In this document: piece by piece, positions 56,635 through 64,000 of the stretch
Layout of the letters: each line of letters opens with the position of its first letter
Position numbering within the stretch: position 1 is the stretch's first letter
From: Nocardioides speluncae
GTDB lineage: Bacteria; Actinomycetota; Actinomycetes; Propionibacteriales; Nocardioidaceae
Direction: 5' to 3'
Length of the DNA: 64,000 nucleotides
NCBI RefSeq assembly: GCF_003121585.1
Contig: NZ_QEOO01000036.1
Span: 62,001-126,000 of the forward strand
Notes under the pieces: model-generated
Seen by the model: only the letters and a program-made list of their open reading frames with translations
Told to the model about the DNA's origin: nothing
Databases searched by the model: none
Made by a program: the position numbers and the translations under genes

Positions 56635-57702
56635 GTGGCCGAGTCGCTGAGGGAGCTTCGGGACGCGCTGCTCCTGGCGGTGCGTGCTCCTGCGGCGTCG
56701 GCGGACGACGCCCGGACCCGGGCCCGGCGGTTCATGGAGGCGGTCGAGAAGGCGTCGCCGGACGACGCTGAGCACGCGGTTCGCGAGTACGCCGAGGTGC
56801 TCACCGACGTCGACCTCGAACGGCTGCCGTTCGCCGCGATCATCGGGGGAGCGCTGGTCGAGCGGGGTGCCGACCCGGACTGGGTCGAGCCGCGGCTGAC
56901 CGGCCGGCTGGCCGTCGTACTCGAGGACGCGGTGCCGGTCGCCGACCTCGCCAACGCCCGGATCAACCGGGCCGACCCGGACGAGGACACCGACCAGATC
57001 TTCGCCGGCGTCCGCGAGGAGCTGAAGACCGCGCATCCCGACCAGCTCGCCGCGCTCGACGCCCTGGACCGGATGCTGCCGCCGTGCATGGCGATCTACC
57101 AGCGCAGCGCGCACGCCCGCCGGTACGGCGGCGGCCTGCTCGACCGGTTCGAGGCGATCGGTGACTGGAGCGAGACCGCGCACTGGATGTCCCGGCTGCT
57201 GAAGGTCCTCGACAACGAGCCGTTCGTGGCGATCGAGCCCGCCACCGGGCTGGGCATCGAGGGCCGCCTCAACGGAGTCTCCGACAACTTCCAGCTGCAC
57301 ACGCTGCTGATGGACGCGTTCCCGCTGGCCAACGGCTCCGTACCGCCACGCCTGAGTCCGTCGGTCGCCGCCACGGCGTGGGGCGTGGGCGAGGTCGACG
57401 CCGGCGTTGAGGTGGTCGGTACCTGGAACCTGCACTCCGCCGCCGCCCTCACCAGTGAAGGCCGGGTCCCGTCCGGGGTCGAGGGAATGAGCACCTGGAT
57501 CTGGAACGAGGGCACGCCCGCCGACATCCCGCCGCTGGACGGCTACCGGGTGGTCCTCCTCGGCCCCGCGTCGTACGAACGGCTCTGGCCGGCCCGCCGG
57601 ATGTTCGCCAACCTGCGGGCCGAGCTCGGCGCCCGGGAGCTGGCGTACGACGAGATCTCGGGCTGGCTGGGCCGGATCATCGCGACACGGCGTCCCTCGT
57701 AG
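56635..57702 (+). CDS. Conserved hypothetical protein
   Basis: A 355-residue soluble acidic protein. Segments such as RRYGGGLLDRFEAIGDWSETAHW, LNGVSDNFQLHTLL and WIWNEGTPADIPPLDGYRVVLLGPASYERLWPARRMF suggest a globular enzyme-like or binding protein, but no known motif is recognised. The GTG start follows a leaderless -10. Its 3' end overlaps the convergent MFS gene by 26 bases. Confidence 0.65.
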   Translation: MAESLRELRDALLLAVRAPAASADDARTRARRFMEAVEKASPDDAEHAVREYAEVLTDVDLERLPFAAIIGGALVERGADPDWVEPRLTGRLAVVLEDAVPVADLANARINRADPDEDTDQIFAGVREELKTAHPDQLAALDALDRMLPPCMAIYQRSAHARRYGGGLLDRFEAIGDWSETAHWMSRLLKVLDNEPFVAIEPATGLGIEGRLNGVSDNFQLHTLLMDAFPLANGSVPPRLSPSVAATAWGVGEVDAGVEVVGTWNLHSAAALTSEGRVPSGVEGMSTWIWNEGTPADIPPLDGYRVVLLGPASYERLWPARRMFANLRAELGARELAYDEISGWLGRIIATRRPS

Positions 57703-59089
57703 GCAGGGCGTCGGTGACGCGAGCCTCTCGGGGAAAGCCCAGGAGTGCGGTGACGGCTCCCAAGGTCGCGATGGTGAAGATCACCCAGATGGCGGCGTGG
57801 AGACCGTCGAGACCGGTCTGGGCGATCAGCACAGTCGACACGGCCGCCACCCCGACCGCTCCGCCGATCTCGCGGGAGGTCTCCACCAGCCCGGATGCGA
57901 GTCCGGTCATCGCGCCGTCGACTCCGGCCAAGGCGCCGATCTGCGCCGCGGGGGCAGCAGCTCCCACGGCGATTCCGGCCAACAGGAAGGCAGGGAGCAG
58001 GTCGGCGGCGTACCCGGCGTCGGCGGGGACGCGGGCGAGCAGGACCATCGCGGTCGCCAGGAGCGTGAGCCCGCCGACCAGCACCCGACGCACGCCCCAG
58101 GCTTCGGCGAGCTTCCCGCCGGTGATCGCCGCTGCGAAGAACGAGATTCCGGACGTGGCCACCCAGGCGACACCGGTGCGGGTGGGTGAGTAGGCGAGGA
58201 CCTGTTGCATCAGCAGCGTGCCGACGAAGATGAGGGCGAAGAACGCTCCGAAGGTGAAGAACGCCGAGAGGTTCGCCGCAAGGAGTGTCCGGTTCCGTAC
58301 GGCGGTCGCAGGGACGAGCGGCGACCGGGACCTGATCTCCACGACGACGAAGGCGACCAGCAGGGCTGCTGAACCTGCGAACAGACCGGCTGTCGAGGTC
58401 GAAGCCCAGCCGTGCTCGGCTCCCCTGCTCAAGCCGTAGACGAGGAGGAGCAGCCCACCGGTCACGGTGACGGCGCCGGCGACGTCGAACGGCTCCCGGG
58501 TGCGTGAGGGCGTGTCCATCGGGAGAGATCGCAAGGCCGTCGCCACGAGGGCAACTCCGATAGGGACGTTGATCAGGAAGATCCAGCGCCATCCGGGTCC
58601 GTCGGTCAGCAAGCCGCTCGCAATCACGCCGACCGTTGCAGAGATGCCGGCGACGGCGCCGTACAGGCCGAGAGCCCGGTTCCGCTCGGCGCCCTCGTCG
58701 AACGTCACGGCGAGAATCGACAGCGCTGCGGGGGGAATCATGGCCGCCCCGAACCCTTGGAGCGCGCGGGCACCGACCAGGAGCTCGGCCTGCCCGGCTG
58801 TCCCAGCGAGGAGTGACGCGCCAGTGAAGATCGTGAGGCCGGCGACGAGGATGCGGCGACGGCCGAGATGGTCGGCGAGCCGGCCGCCCAGCAGAAGGAA
58901 GCCGCCGAGCGTGAGACCGTACGCGACAACGACCCACTGCAGGCCGCTTTGGGTGAACCCCAGGTCTGCCCGGATGGTCGGGAGCGCGACGTTCACGATC
59001 GCGATATCGAGTACGACGATGAACTGAGCCGCGCAGGTGAGCGCCAGAAGGAGGCCCTTGTGGGTCGCGACGGGGGTGGTCTGGGTCAT
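57677..59089 (-). CDS. MFS drug exporter (DHA2/EmrB type, 14 helices)
   Basis: A 470-residue major-facilitator exporter. Motif A GGRLADHLGRRRILVAG lies between helices 2 and 3, and motif C region (GLYGAVAGISATVGVIASGLLTD) in helix 5 marks a drug/H+ antiporter; 14 helices are predicted. AGGAGATCTCTG precedes ATG 59089. The SDR gene lies 10 bases upstream in the same direction, so the two are co-transcribed and perhaps controlled from the palindrome near 59925. Confidence 0.88.
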   Translation of the reverse strand: MTQTTPVATHKGLLLALTCAAQFIVVLDIAIVNVALPTIRADLGFTQSGLQWVVVAYGLTLGGFLLLGGRLADHLGRRRILVAGLTIFTGASLLAGTAGQAELLVGARALQGFGAAMIPPAALSILAVTFDEGAERNRALGLYGAVAGISATVGVIASGLLTDGPGWRWIFLINVPIGVALVATALRSLPMDTPSRTREPFDVAGAVTVTGGLLLLVYGLSRGAEHGWASTSTAGLFAGSAALLVAFVVVEIRSRSPLVPATAVRNRTLLAANLSAFFTFGAFFALIFVGTLLMQQVLAYSPTRTGVAWVATSGISFFAAAITGGKLAEAWGVRRVLVGGLTLLATAMVLLARVPADAGYAADLLPAFLLAGIAVGAAAPAAQIGALAGVDGAMTGLASGLVETSREIGGAVGVAAVSTVLIAQTGLDGLHAAIWVIFTIATLGAVTALLGFPREARVTDALPTRDAVSR

Positions 59090-59099
59090 CAGAGATCTC

Positions 59100-59849
59100 C
59101 TAGTCGTCCGTGCTGCCGAGGGTGAGATTGATGGTGGTGCCGGTGAGGCCGCTGCCACGGTCGGAGGCCACGAACGCCGCAGTGGAGGCCATCTCGTCGA
59201 GGGTCATGAGGCGGTGCGGATGCGTTCGGCTGGCTAGGAGCTCCTGCCACTGCTCCCAGGTCACGCCAGTTGCCTTCGCGCGCGGCTCGAACGCCCGCTT
59301 GATCGTGCTGCTCTCCGGCATCCCTTGTGGCCGGAGTCCGACGACGCGAACACCGTGCTGGGCGAGTTCCGCCGACAGGTGGCGAGTGAGCGCCTCCTTG
59401 GCGGCCTGTGCGGGTCCGTACCCACCGACCAGCGGTACGCCGATGCGCGAGTGCAGCGCGGAGACGGTCATGATCACGCCGGACTTCTGCTTGACCATCC
59501 GTCGCGCCGCAAGGCGGGCCGTGAGGAAGTACGACGTCACGTAGTTCGTCAGCGGGGTGCTGAATCCGTCGACGTCGAGGTCGGTCAACGGGACGCCGAG
59601 AACCTCCTGGTCGTGCAGACCGACGGCATTGAAGGAGATGTCCACGCGACCGTGCTCGTCAACCACCGTCTCGAGGTGCGCGTCGATCGACCGTTCGTCG
59701 AGCGCATCGACGACCGCAGTCACCGATCCTTCGCGGCGCCCGGTTACGTGAACGATCGCTCCCTCGTCGGCGAAGGCACGAGCCACCGCGCCGCCGATGG
59801 AACCGCCGCCGCCGTAGATCACCGCCACCTTGTCCTCCAACAACCTCAC
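59100..59849 (-). CDS. Short-chain dehydrogenase-like protein with altered active site
   Basis: A 249-residue SDR. The cofactor loop is IYGGGGSIGGAVARAF near residue 10, and FNAVGLHDQ replaces the usual NNAG. The catalytic Ser is in TVSALHSRIG and Tyr in GYGPAQAAKEAL, but the YxxxK motif reads YGPAQ, so the catalytic Lys is Gln here (a Lys three positions later might stand in). This SDR branch is known but rarely studied. GAGGAAA precedes GTG 59849. In an operon with the MFS exporter. Confidence 0.8.
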   Translation of the reverse strand: MRLLEDKVAVIYGGGGSIGGAVARAFADEGAIVHVTGRREGSVTAVVDALDERSIDAHLETVVDEHGRVDISFNAVGLHDQEVLGVPLTDLDVDGFSTPLTNYVTSYFLTARLAARRMVKQKSGVIMTVSALHSRIGVPLVGGYGPAQAAKEALTRHLSAELAQHGVRVVGLRPQGMPESSTIKRAFEPRAKATGVTWEQWQELLASRTHPHRLMTLDEMASTAAFVASDRGSGLTGTTINLTLGSTDD

Positions 59850-59909
59850 CGGTTTCCTCGCTTTCGTGGGTCGACAAGCCGTCAATCGATACAGAGGCCG
59901 GGTGGTCCG

Positions 59910-59940
59910 GAAACTGGGCGGCGACCGACCGCCCAGTTTC
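59910..59940. promoter_or_regulatory. Palindrome between SDR-MFS operon and ECF sigma gene
   Basis: Perfect 12-base arms GAAACTGGGCGG / CCGCCCAGTTTC with a 7-base centre in the 150-base divergent gap. The left arm contains GGAAAC, like an ECF -35 element. It may be an operator or a bidirectional promoter recognised by the sigma factor itself. Confidence 0.6.
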
Positions 59941-59999
59941 TGTCCGCCCCGGAGTCGACCTAGGTGACGCGCACGAACGACGACAGGAGACTCGGAGTC

Positions 60000-61049
60000 A
60001 TGACCGCAGCCGCGACGCTGATAGAGCGTGCCCAGACCGGTGACGGCGAGGCGTTCGGGGAGCTCACCGAGCCGTTCCGCCGCGAACTGCAGGTGCACTG
60101 CTACCGGATGCTCGGGTCGCTGCAGGATGCCGAGGACGCGGTCCAGGACACGCTGGTCGCCGCGTGGCAGGCGTTGGCCGACTTCGAGGGGCGCTCGTCG
60201 GTGCGCACCTGGCTCTACCGAATCGCGACCAACCGCTGCCTCACGCTCCGGCGTGCCGCCAGTCGGCGTCCAGCAAAGGAGTGGAACGTGCCGAGCGTCG
60301 TACCGCCCGAACCGACAAGCTATGGCGAGGTCCCGTGGCTCGAGCCGTACCCGGACAGCCTCCTGGATGGCGCCCTTGCAGGCCCCTTGGGCCCGGAGGC
60401 GCGCTACGAACAGGCCGAAGCCGTCTCTCTCGCATTCATCACCGCGCTCCAGGCGCTGCCGCCCCGCCAGCTGGCTGTCCTCATCCTGCGCGATGTCCTT
60501 GGCCTTCGCGCGAAGGAGACTGCCGAGATCCTGGATGCCACCGTCGATACGGTGAACAGCCTTCTGAAACGGGCGCGTTCTGCCCTCGGGTCGCATCGAG
60601 CGGCTGGGACGACCATGCCGCCGGCCTCGGTGGCGACAGGCGCGGAGGAAGCGATCGTGCGGCGGTTCGTGGATGCCTACCAGGCAGCGGACCTGGACCG
60701 CGTCGTCGCCCTCCTCACCGACGACGTGTTCATCTCCATGCCTCCGATGCCCTTCGAGTACCAGGGCAGAGACACCGTGGCGCGGTTCCTGTCGAGCATC
60801 TTCGACGCCGGCCGGCGGTTCGACCTGGTCGCGACGCGGGCGAACAGACAGCCGGCCTTCGGCGCCTACGTCCGTTCCCCGAACGGGATCTCTCACGGGG
60901 CCGGGATCTATGTGCTCACCCTCAACCCCAGCGGAAACGCCATCGCGGCCCTCACCCGATTCGAGAACACGCTGCTCCCGTGGTTCGGCCTACCGCGCAC
61001 GTTGAGCGGGTTCCCAGATCCGAGCGCGGCTCCGAAGACGCGCCACTGA
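60000..61049 (+). CDS. ECF sigma factor with C-terminal SnoaL-like domain (SigG/SigJ-like)
   Basis: A 349-residue sigma factor. Region 2 is YRMLGSLQDAEDAVQDTLVA near residue 37, region 4 is LPPRQLAVLILRDVLGLRAK with DATVDTVNSLLKRAR, and residues about 215-330 form a SnoaL/NTF2-like domain (RFVDAYQAADLDRVVALL). Such sigma factors lack an anti-sigma factor and the tail itself is thought to regulate activity. ATG 60000 has AGGAGA 10 bases upstream; GTG 59964 is in frame too. Divergent from the SDR-MFS operon, a typical target arrangement. Confidence 0.86.
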   Translation: MTAAATLIERAQTGDGEAFGELTEPFRRELQVHCYRMLGSLQDAEDAVQDTLVAAWQALADFEGRSSVRTWLYRIATNRCLTLRRAASRRPAKEWNVPSVVPPEPTSYGEVPWLEPYPDSLLDGALAGPLGPEARYEQAEAVSLAFITALQALPPRQLAVLILRDVLGLRAKETAEILDATVDTVNSLLKRARSALGSHRAAGTTMPPASVATGAEEAIVRRFVDAYQAADLDRVVALLTDDVFISMPPMPFEYQGRDTVARFLSSIFDAGRRFDLVATRANRQPAFGAYVRSPNGISHGAGIYVLTLNPSGNAIAALTRFENTLLPWFGLPRTLSGFPDPSAAPKTRH

Positions 61050-61089
61050 TCGCCGGTATCAGCAGGCGCGCCGGCACCCTCCTACTGGC

Positions 61090-61599
61090 ATGGACAACAA
61101 CTGGGCAGGGCTGGTGCCGCGGGCGGTACGCCGTGACCTCGAGCGCGCCCGGTACGTCCTCGCCCATGACCAGCGGCTGACCGCGGAGCGGCGCGAGGCG
61201 CTGGCCGGGCACGTGCGCTGGATGCTCCGGCTGGTCGCGACCGGCGATGCCCAGCTGGCCGCCGCGGTACGCCGTACCGCCGAGGCCGCGAGTGCCGTCG
61301 GCGCCTGCCACGAAGGCACGCCGCGCCGCGACGCGGTCGTCGCGATCACCGAGCTGTGCGACCTGCTCGATCGGCGCCGGGTCGTCGCCGCTACTGCCGC
61401 GCTGCCGACCGTGGCCCGCCAGGTGCACTGGCTGGTCGACGGGATGAGCGCCGCGGACTGCGAGCACATCACCCGGGCCCTGGTCCCGAGCCGCCGCAAG
61501 CCGCTGCTCCGCCCGCTCGCCGTCGCGTACCGGCGCCGCAAGCAGCTGCTCTGGGGGACCAGCCACGCCCCCGACGTGCTGCCTGCCCTCGCCGGCTGA
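61090..61599 (+). CDS. Hypothetical Arg/Ala-rich helical protein
   Basis: A 169-residue mainly helical protein (RDLERARYVLAHDQRLTAERR, then LCDLLDRRRVVAATAAL) ending with a basic RRRKQLLWGTSHAPD. Codon use fits a real gene, but no family is recognised. No ribosome-binding site is evident before the ATG. Lies between the sigma factor and a cupin on the same strand. Confidence 0.5.
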   Translation: MDNNWAGLVPRAVRRDLERARYVLAHDQRLTAERREALAGHVRWMLRLVATGDAQLAAAVRRTAEAASAVGACHEGTPRRDAVVAITELCDLLDRRRVVAATAALPTVARQVHWLVDGMSAADCEHITRALVPSRRKPLLRPLAVAYRRRKQLLWGTSHAPDVLPALAG

Positions 61600-61667
61600 G
61601 CGCAGCGCCGGCCACCGACACCGGGTAGCTCAGCCCGGATCCAGTTGCCGCAGCGGAGCGGCGCCGC

Positions 61668-61673
61668 CAGAGT
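61668..61673 (+). promoter_or_regulatory. -10 hexamer of leaderless cupin gene
   Basis: CAGAGT ends 7 bases before GTG 61681. Confidence 0.35.
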
Positions 61674-61680
61674 TCTCCGC

Positions 61681-62013
61681 GTGGAGATCATCGAGCGAGC
61701 CGGCCGCTGGGCCGAGCCCGACAGCACCGGGGCGACGTACGTCGAGCACTGGGCGACCCCTGACCTCAGCGTGGGCACCTACTCGCTGCGCGCCGGGGCG
61801 GCCGACCCGCAGAGCCCGCACACCGAGGACGAGGTGTACGTCGTTACCGGCGGGCGTGGGCGGTTCACCAGTGACGGGCGAACGGTCGACGTCGCTGCCG
61901 GGACCGTGCTCTTCGTCGGCGCCGGTGAGGTGCACCGCTTCCATGACATCGTCGAGGATCTGGCCGTGCTGGTCTTCTTCGGGCCGGCATACGGGTCTCG
62001 CGCCGCGGACTGA
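61681..62013 (+). CDS. Cupin-domain protein
   Basis: A 110-residue single cupin: motif 1 AADPQSPHTEDEVYVVTGG and motif 2 GTVLFVGAGEVHRFHDI supply the metal-binding His/Glu set. Role unknown; small cupins can be sensors, isomerases or dioxygenases. GTG 61681 fits a weak leaderless -10. It is convergent with the MocR-type gene, 9 bases apart. Confidence 0.78.
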   Translation: MEIIERAGRWAEPDSTGATYVEHWATPDLSVGTYSLRAGAADPQSPHTEDEVYVVTGGRGRFTSDGRTVDVAAGTVLFVGAGEVHRFHDIVEDLAVLVFFGPAYGSRAAD

Positions 62014-62022
62014 CCTCGCGGT

Positions 62023-63426
62023 CTAGTGGTAGAACTCGGTGAGGACCGCGACCAGCGTGTCGAGGGCGGGCCGGTAGCCGGAGTCGGACGGTGCGGCGAA
62101 GCCGACGAGCAGGCCAGAAGGCCGCGGGTGGGTATGGTCGTCGTACAGCTCGCTGAGGCCACGCAGAGCCAGTCCGCGCGTGGCCGCGGCTGCCAGCACC
62201 TCCGCCTCCGGGGGTCCTCCGGCCGGCAGAGCCAACAGGGTGTGCAGGCCGGCCGGTACGCCTTTCGCCGTGACTGCAGATAGCGCACCGAGTCGCTCGA
62301 GCAGCATCTCGCGCCGACGGCGATAGCGCAGGCGGCTGGCCCGGATGTGGCGGTCGTAGGCGTGGCTGGTGATCAGGTCGGCGAGCACCAGCTGGCCGAG
62401 AGTCTCGGTGAACTGGTCGTCGTCGGCCTTCGCCCGTACGACGGGCCCGACCAGCGCCTGCGGCAGCACCATCCAGGCAAGTCGCAGGCCCGGCCCGAGA
62501 CTCTTCGACGCCGTACCGCAGTAGGCGACGTGCTCGGACGCCATGCCCTGCAGTGCGCCGACCGGCCGGCGGTCGTAGCGGTACTCGCCGTCGTAGTCGT
62601 CCTCGAGAACCAGCCCGCCGGTCGCCCGCGCCCACCGGGCCACCTGCTGACGGCGCGACGGGTGCAGTGGCACACCAACCGGATACTGATGCGACGGCGT
62701 GAGCAGGGCCGCCGAGACCGCGGCGCCGAGTGTTTCCACCACTGCTCCGTCGTCGTCGACGGGCAGCGGCACGGTCCGCAGCCCGCTGCGCCGGACGACG
62801 CTGCGGAAGGCATCGTGGCTGGGCTCCTCGATGGCGATGGTTCGCGCCCCAGCCGCTGTGAGCGCCATGCCCAGCAGTTGCAGCGACTGGAAGTAGCCGG
62901 AGGTGATCACCACTCGGTCCGGCCCGGCGATCACGCCGCGGGTCCTGCCGAGGTAGTCGGCGATCGCCGTGCGTAGCTCGATCCGGCCCTGCGGGTCTCC
63001 TGGTCCGAACACGTCCGGGCGCGCGGCGGACAGCACTCGGCGGGTCGCGGTGAGCCAGGCACGGACGGGGAATGCGCTGAGGTCGGGCCTACCGGGGCGC
63101 AGGTCGTGGGTCGGCGCGAGGTCGCCGCCACCGGCGGACACCGGCCCGGGCAGGTTGGGCGGCAGCGCTGCGACGGTGGTCCCGGACCCAGCACGAGCGG
63201 TGAGGTATCCCTCCGCAGCCAGCTGGTCGTACGCCGCCGTCACGGTGCCGCGGGCCACGCCGAGCTGGTGCGCAAGGACGCGAGTGGAGGGCAGCGCCGT
63301 GCCTCGGGCGAGCCGTCCGGCGCGGATCGCGTCCCGGATCGCGGCCTCGAGCGCGGACCGCCGACCGCGCACGGAGGCGACGTCCAGGTGCAGGTCGATC
63401 CCAAAATCGGACCAAGAACTTGGCAT
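62023..63426 (-). CDS. MocR/PdxR-family regulator (GntR HTH + aminotransferase fold)
   Basis: A 467-residue regulator: winged helix of GntR type (ALPSTRVLAHQLGVARGTVTA, about residues 44-64), a linker, then a fold-type I aminotransferase domain with the PLP Lys in CGTASKSLGPGLRLAW near 306. MocR proteins sense PLP or an amino compound. It is divergent from the dehydrogenase gene at 63498, and TGGTCC/TGGACC half-sites lie in and beside the gap, so that gene is the likely target. Not necessarily PdxR, since no pdxS/pdxT is adjacent. Confidence 0.87.
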   Translation of the reverse strand: MPSSWSDFGIDLHLDVASVRGRRSALEAAIRDAIRAGRLARGTALPSTRVLAHQLGVARGTVTAAYDQLAAEGYLTARAGSGTTVAALPPNLPGPVSAGGGDLAPTHDLRPGRPDLSAFPVRAWLTATRRVLSAARPDVFGPGDPQGRIELRTAIADYLGRTRGVIAGPDRVVITSGYFQSLQLLGMALTAAGARTIAIEEPSHDAFRSVVRRSGLRTVPLPVDDDGAVVETLGAAVSAALLTPSHQYPVGVPLHPSRRQQVARWARATGGLVLEDDYDGEYRYDRRPVGALQGMASEHVAYCGTASKSLGPGLRLAWMVLPQALVGPVVRAKADDDQFTETLGQLVLADLITSHAYDRHIRASRLRYRRRREMLLERLGALSAVTAKGVPAGLHTLLALPAGGPPEAEVLAAAATRGLALRGLSELYDDHTHPRPSGLLVGFAAPSDSGYRPALDTLVAVLTEFYH

Positions 63427-63452
63427 AGAACTGGACCTTAACCTGGTCCGAT
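63406..63452. promoter_or_regulatory. MocR-type operator half-sites
   Basis: ATCGGACCA (63406-63414) and its exact reverse complement TGGTCCGAT (63444-63452) flank a related TGGACC (63432-63437). MocR regulators bind several such half-sites. The first lies inside the regulator's own coding start, which fits autoregulation. Confidence 0.5.
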
Positions 63453-63460
63453 CTGAAGCC

Positions 63461-63466
63461 TAGATT
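63461..63466 (+). promoter_or_regulatory. -10 hexamer of dehydrogenase gene
   Basis: TAGATT would start transcription near 63473, leaving a 25-base leader before ATG 63498. It lies 8 bases after the last MocR half-site. Confidence 0.45.
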
Positions 63467-63497
63467 CTCGACATCGACGAGAGGATGGGTTCCAAGG

Positions 63498-64000
63498 ATG
63501 GGCAACGAGAAGGTAGCGGTCATCGGGCTCGGGGCAATGGGCGAGCCGATCACTCGCAGGCTGCTGGCCACCGGGCGGGAGCTGACGGTCTGGAACAGGT
63601 CGCCGGCGCCTGTCGCCAGGCTGGCGCGAGCGGGTGCGGCCGCGGCTGCGTCGCCGGCAGCCGCGGCCGCCTCCGCGGACATCGTGATCGTGATGGTCTC
63701 GGACTCGGTGGCGCTGCGTGCAGTGACTGCCGGCCCCACGGGACTACTGGCCGGCCTCCGGCCTGGTGCCGTGGTGGTGCAGATGTCGACGGTCGCGCCG
63801 ACCGACGTCGTGCGCCTGGGCGAGGAGCTCCCGGCCGGCTCCGAGCTGCTGGACGCTCCGGTCCTCGGCAGTATCGGTGAAGCACGCGACGGCACCCTCA
63901 CCATCTTTGCGGGCGGCGCTACCTCGGTCGTGGAACGCACCCGCACGGTGCTGGCTCACCTGGGCGAGGCACTGCATGTCGGCCCGCTCGGTGCAGGTAC
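63498..64000 (+). CDS. NAD(P)-binding 3-hydroxyisobutyrate/6-phosphogluconate dehydrogenase-like (3' end outside window)
   Basis: The visible 167 codons form the N-terminal Rossmann domain of the beta-hydroxyacid dehydrogenase family: VAVIGLGAMGEPITRRLL (cofactor loop), TVWNRSP, VVVQMSTVAPTDV and the substrate-binding DAPVLGSIGEARDGTLTIFAGG. The reading frame is open to the window edge. The ATG at 63498 is preferred over an out-of-frame ATG at 63485. Divergent from the MocR-type regulator, which probably controls it. Substrate unknown. Confidence 0.85.
   Translation, partial: MGNEKVAVIGLGAMGEPITRRLLATGRELTVWNRSPAPVARLARAGAAAAASPAAAAASADIVIVMVSDSVALRAVTAGPTGLLAGLRPGAVVVQMSTVAPTDVVRLGEELPAGSELLDAPVLGSIGEARDGTLTIFAGGATSVVERTRTVLAHLGEALHVGPLGAG

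Noticed and set aside
52555..57435. Very long minus-strand open frame (1626 codons)
   Set aside because: It runs antisense or out of frame over capA2, dapA, rnj and the following gene; its translation is Arg/Gly/Asp-rich shadow sequence without motifs, while the plus-strand genes have clear catalytic motifs.
61624..61680. tRNA-like start (GGGTAGCTCAG)
   Set aside because: No acceptor-stem pairing, no AGAGC completion of the D arm and no GGTTCGA T-loop follow.

Overview
The window is high-GC DNA from an actinobacterium. The gene order glnA, RDD, DUF4191, lipA, lipB, TIGR01777, sucB, lpdA, pepA, gcvT, the SCO2322-type ECF transporter operon and frequent leaderless starts fit the Nocardioidaceae (a Nocardioides-like organism); the genus is an inference from gene order and style. 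No rRNA, tRNA, CRISPR array, prophage or complete insertion sequence was seen. No stretch longer than 300 bases lacks an annotated gene or repeat.

Layout. 1-2.8 kb: haem/iron ABC transporter hmuTUV (window cuts hmuV) under an IdeR/DtxR box. 2.9-10.5 kb: GreA-like protein, 5'-3' exonuclease, oxidoreductase, LysR regulator, aminotransferase, GNAT, a frameshifted TetR gene and an alkyl-DHAP-synthase-like flavoprotein. 10.6-13.9 kb: small accessory stretch with a VapBC-like toxin-antitoxin pair, a SUFU-domain protein, a methyltransferase and a LexA-box-controlled S24-like gene. 13.9-18.7 kb: LVIVD protein and DUF305 lipoprotein, then glnA with a well-formed GlnR box. 18.7-25.9 kb: lipoprotein, DUF4191, lipoate genes lipA and lipB around an ABC exporter, and DUF2000 with an AraC regulator. 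25.9-31.6 kb: a striking inverted pair of 31-bp tandem-repeat arrays, then a copper-type group (CopC-CopD fusion, YcnI, lipoprotein, His-rich membrane protein) with twin palindromic operators. 31.7-38.2 kb: sucB, lpdA, pepA, gcvT. 38.2-41.1 kb: ECF sigma factor with membrane partner and two DUF4189 secreted proteins.

41.2-47.1 kb is a single cobalamin-riboswitch operon: SCO2322-like protein, EcfT, fused EcfAA, EcfS, cobU, cobS, interrupted by a 164-bp foldback element carrying the predicted ecfT start codon. 47.2-48.4 kb: class F sortase with an Asp-rich secreted protein. 48.5-51.7 kb: thyA and two different dihydrofolate reductases flanking a TacAT-type toxin-antitoxin module. 51.7-57.7 kb: two tandem CapA-like proteins, dapA, rnj and a conserved protein. 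57.7-64 kb: MFS transporter and SDR divergent from an ECF sigma factor with a SnoaL-like tail, a cupin, a MocR/PdxR regulator and a truncated NAD-binding dehydrogenase.

Many starts were set by one recurring pattern: a TANNNT-like -10 hexamer ending 6-7 bases before ATG or GTG, meaning the mRNA starts at the start codon. The strongest leads for new biology are the 31-bp inverted array, the sortase/Asp-rich pair, the SOS-box S24-like gene and the foldback element inside the B12 operon.
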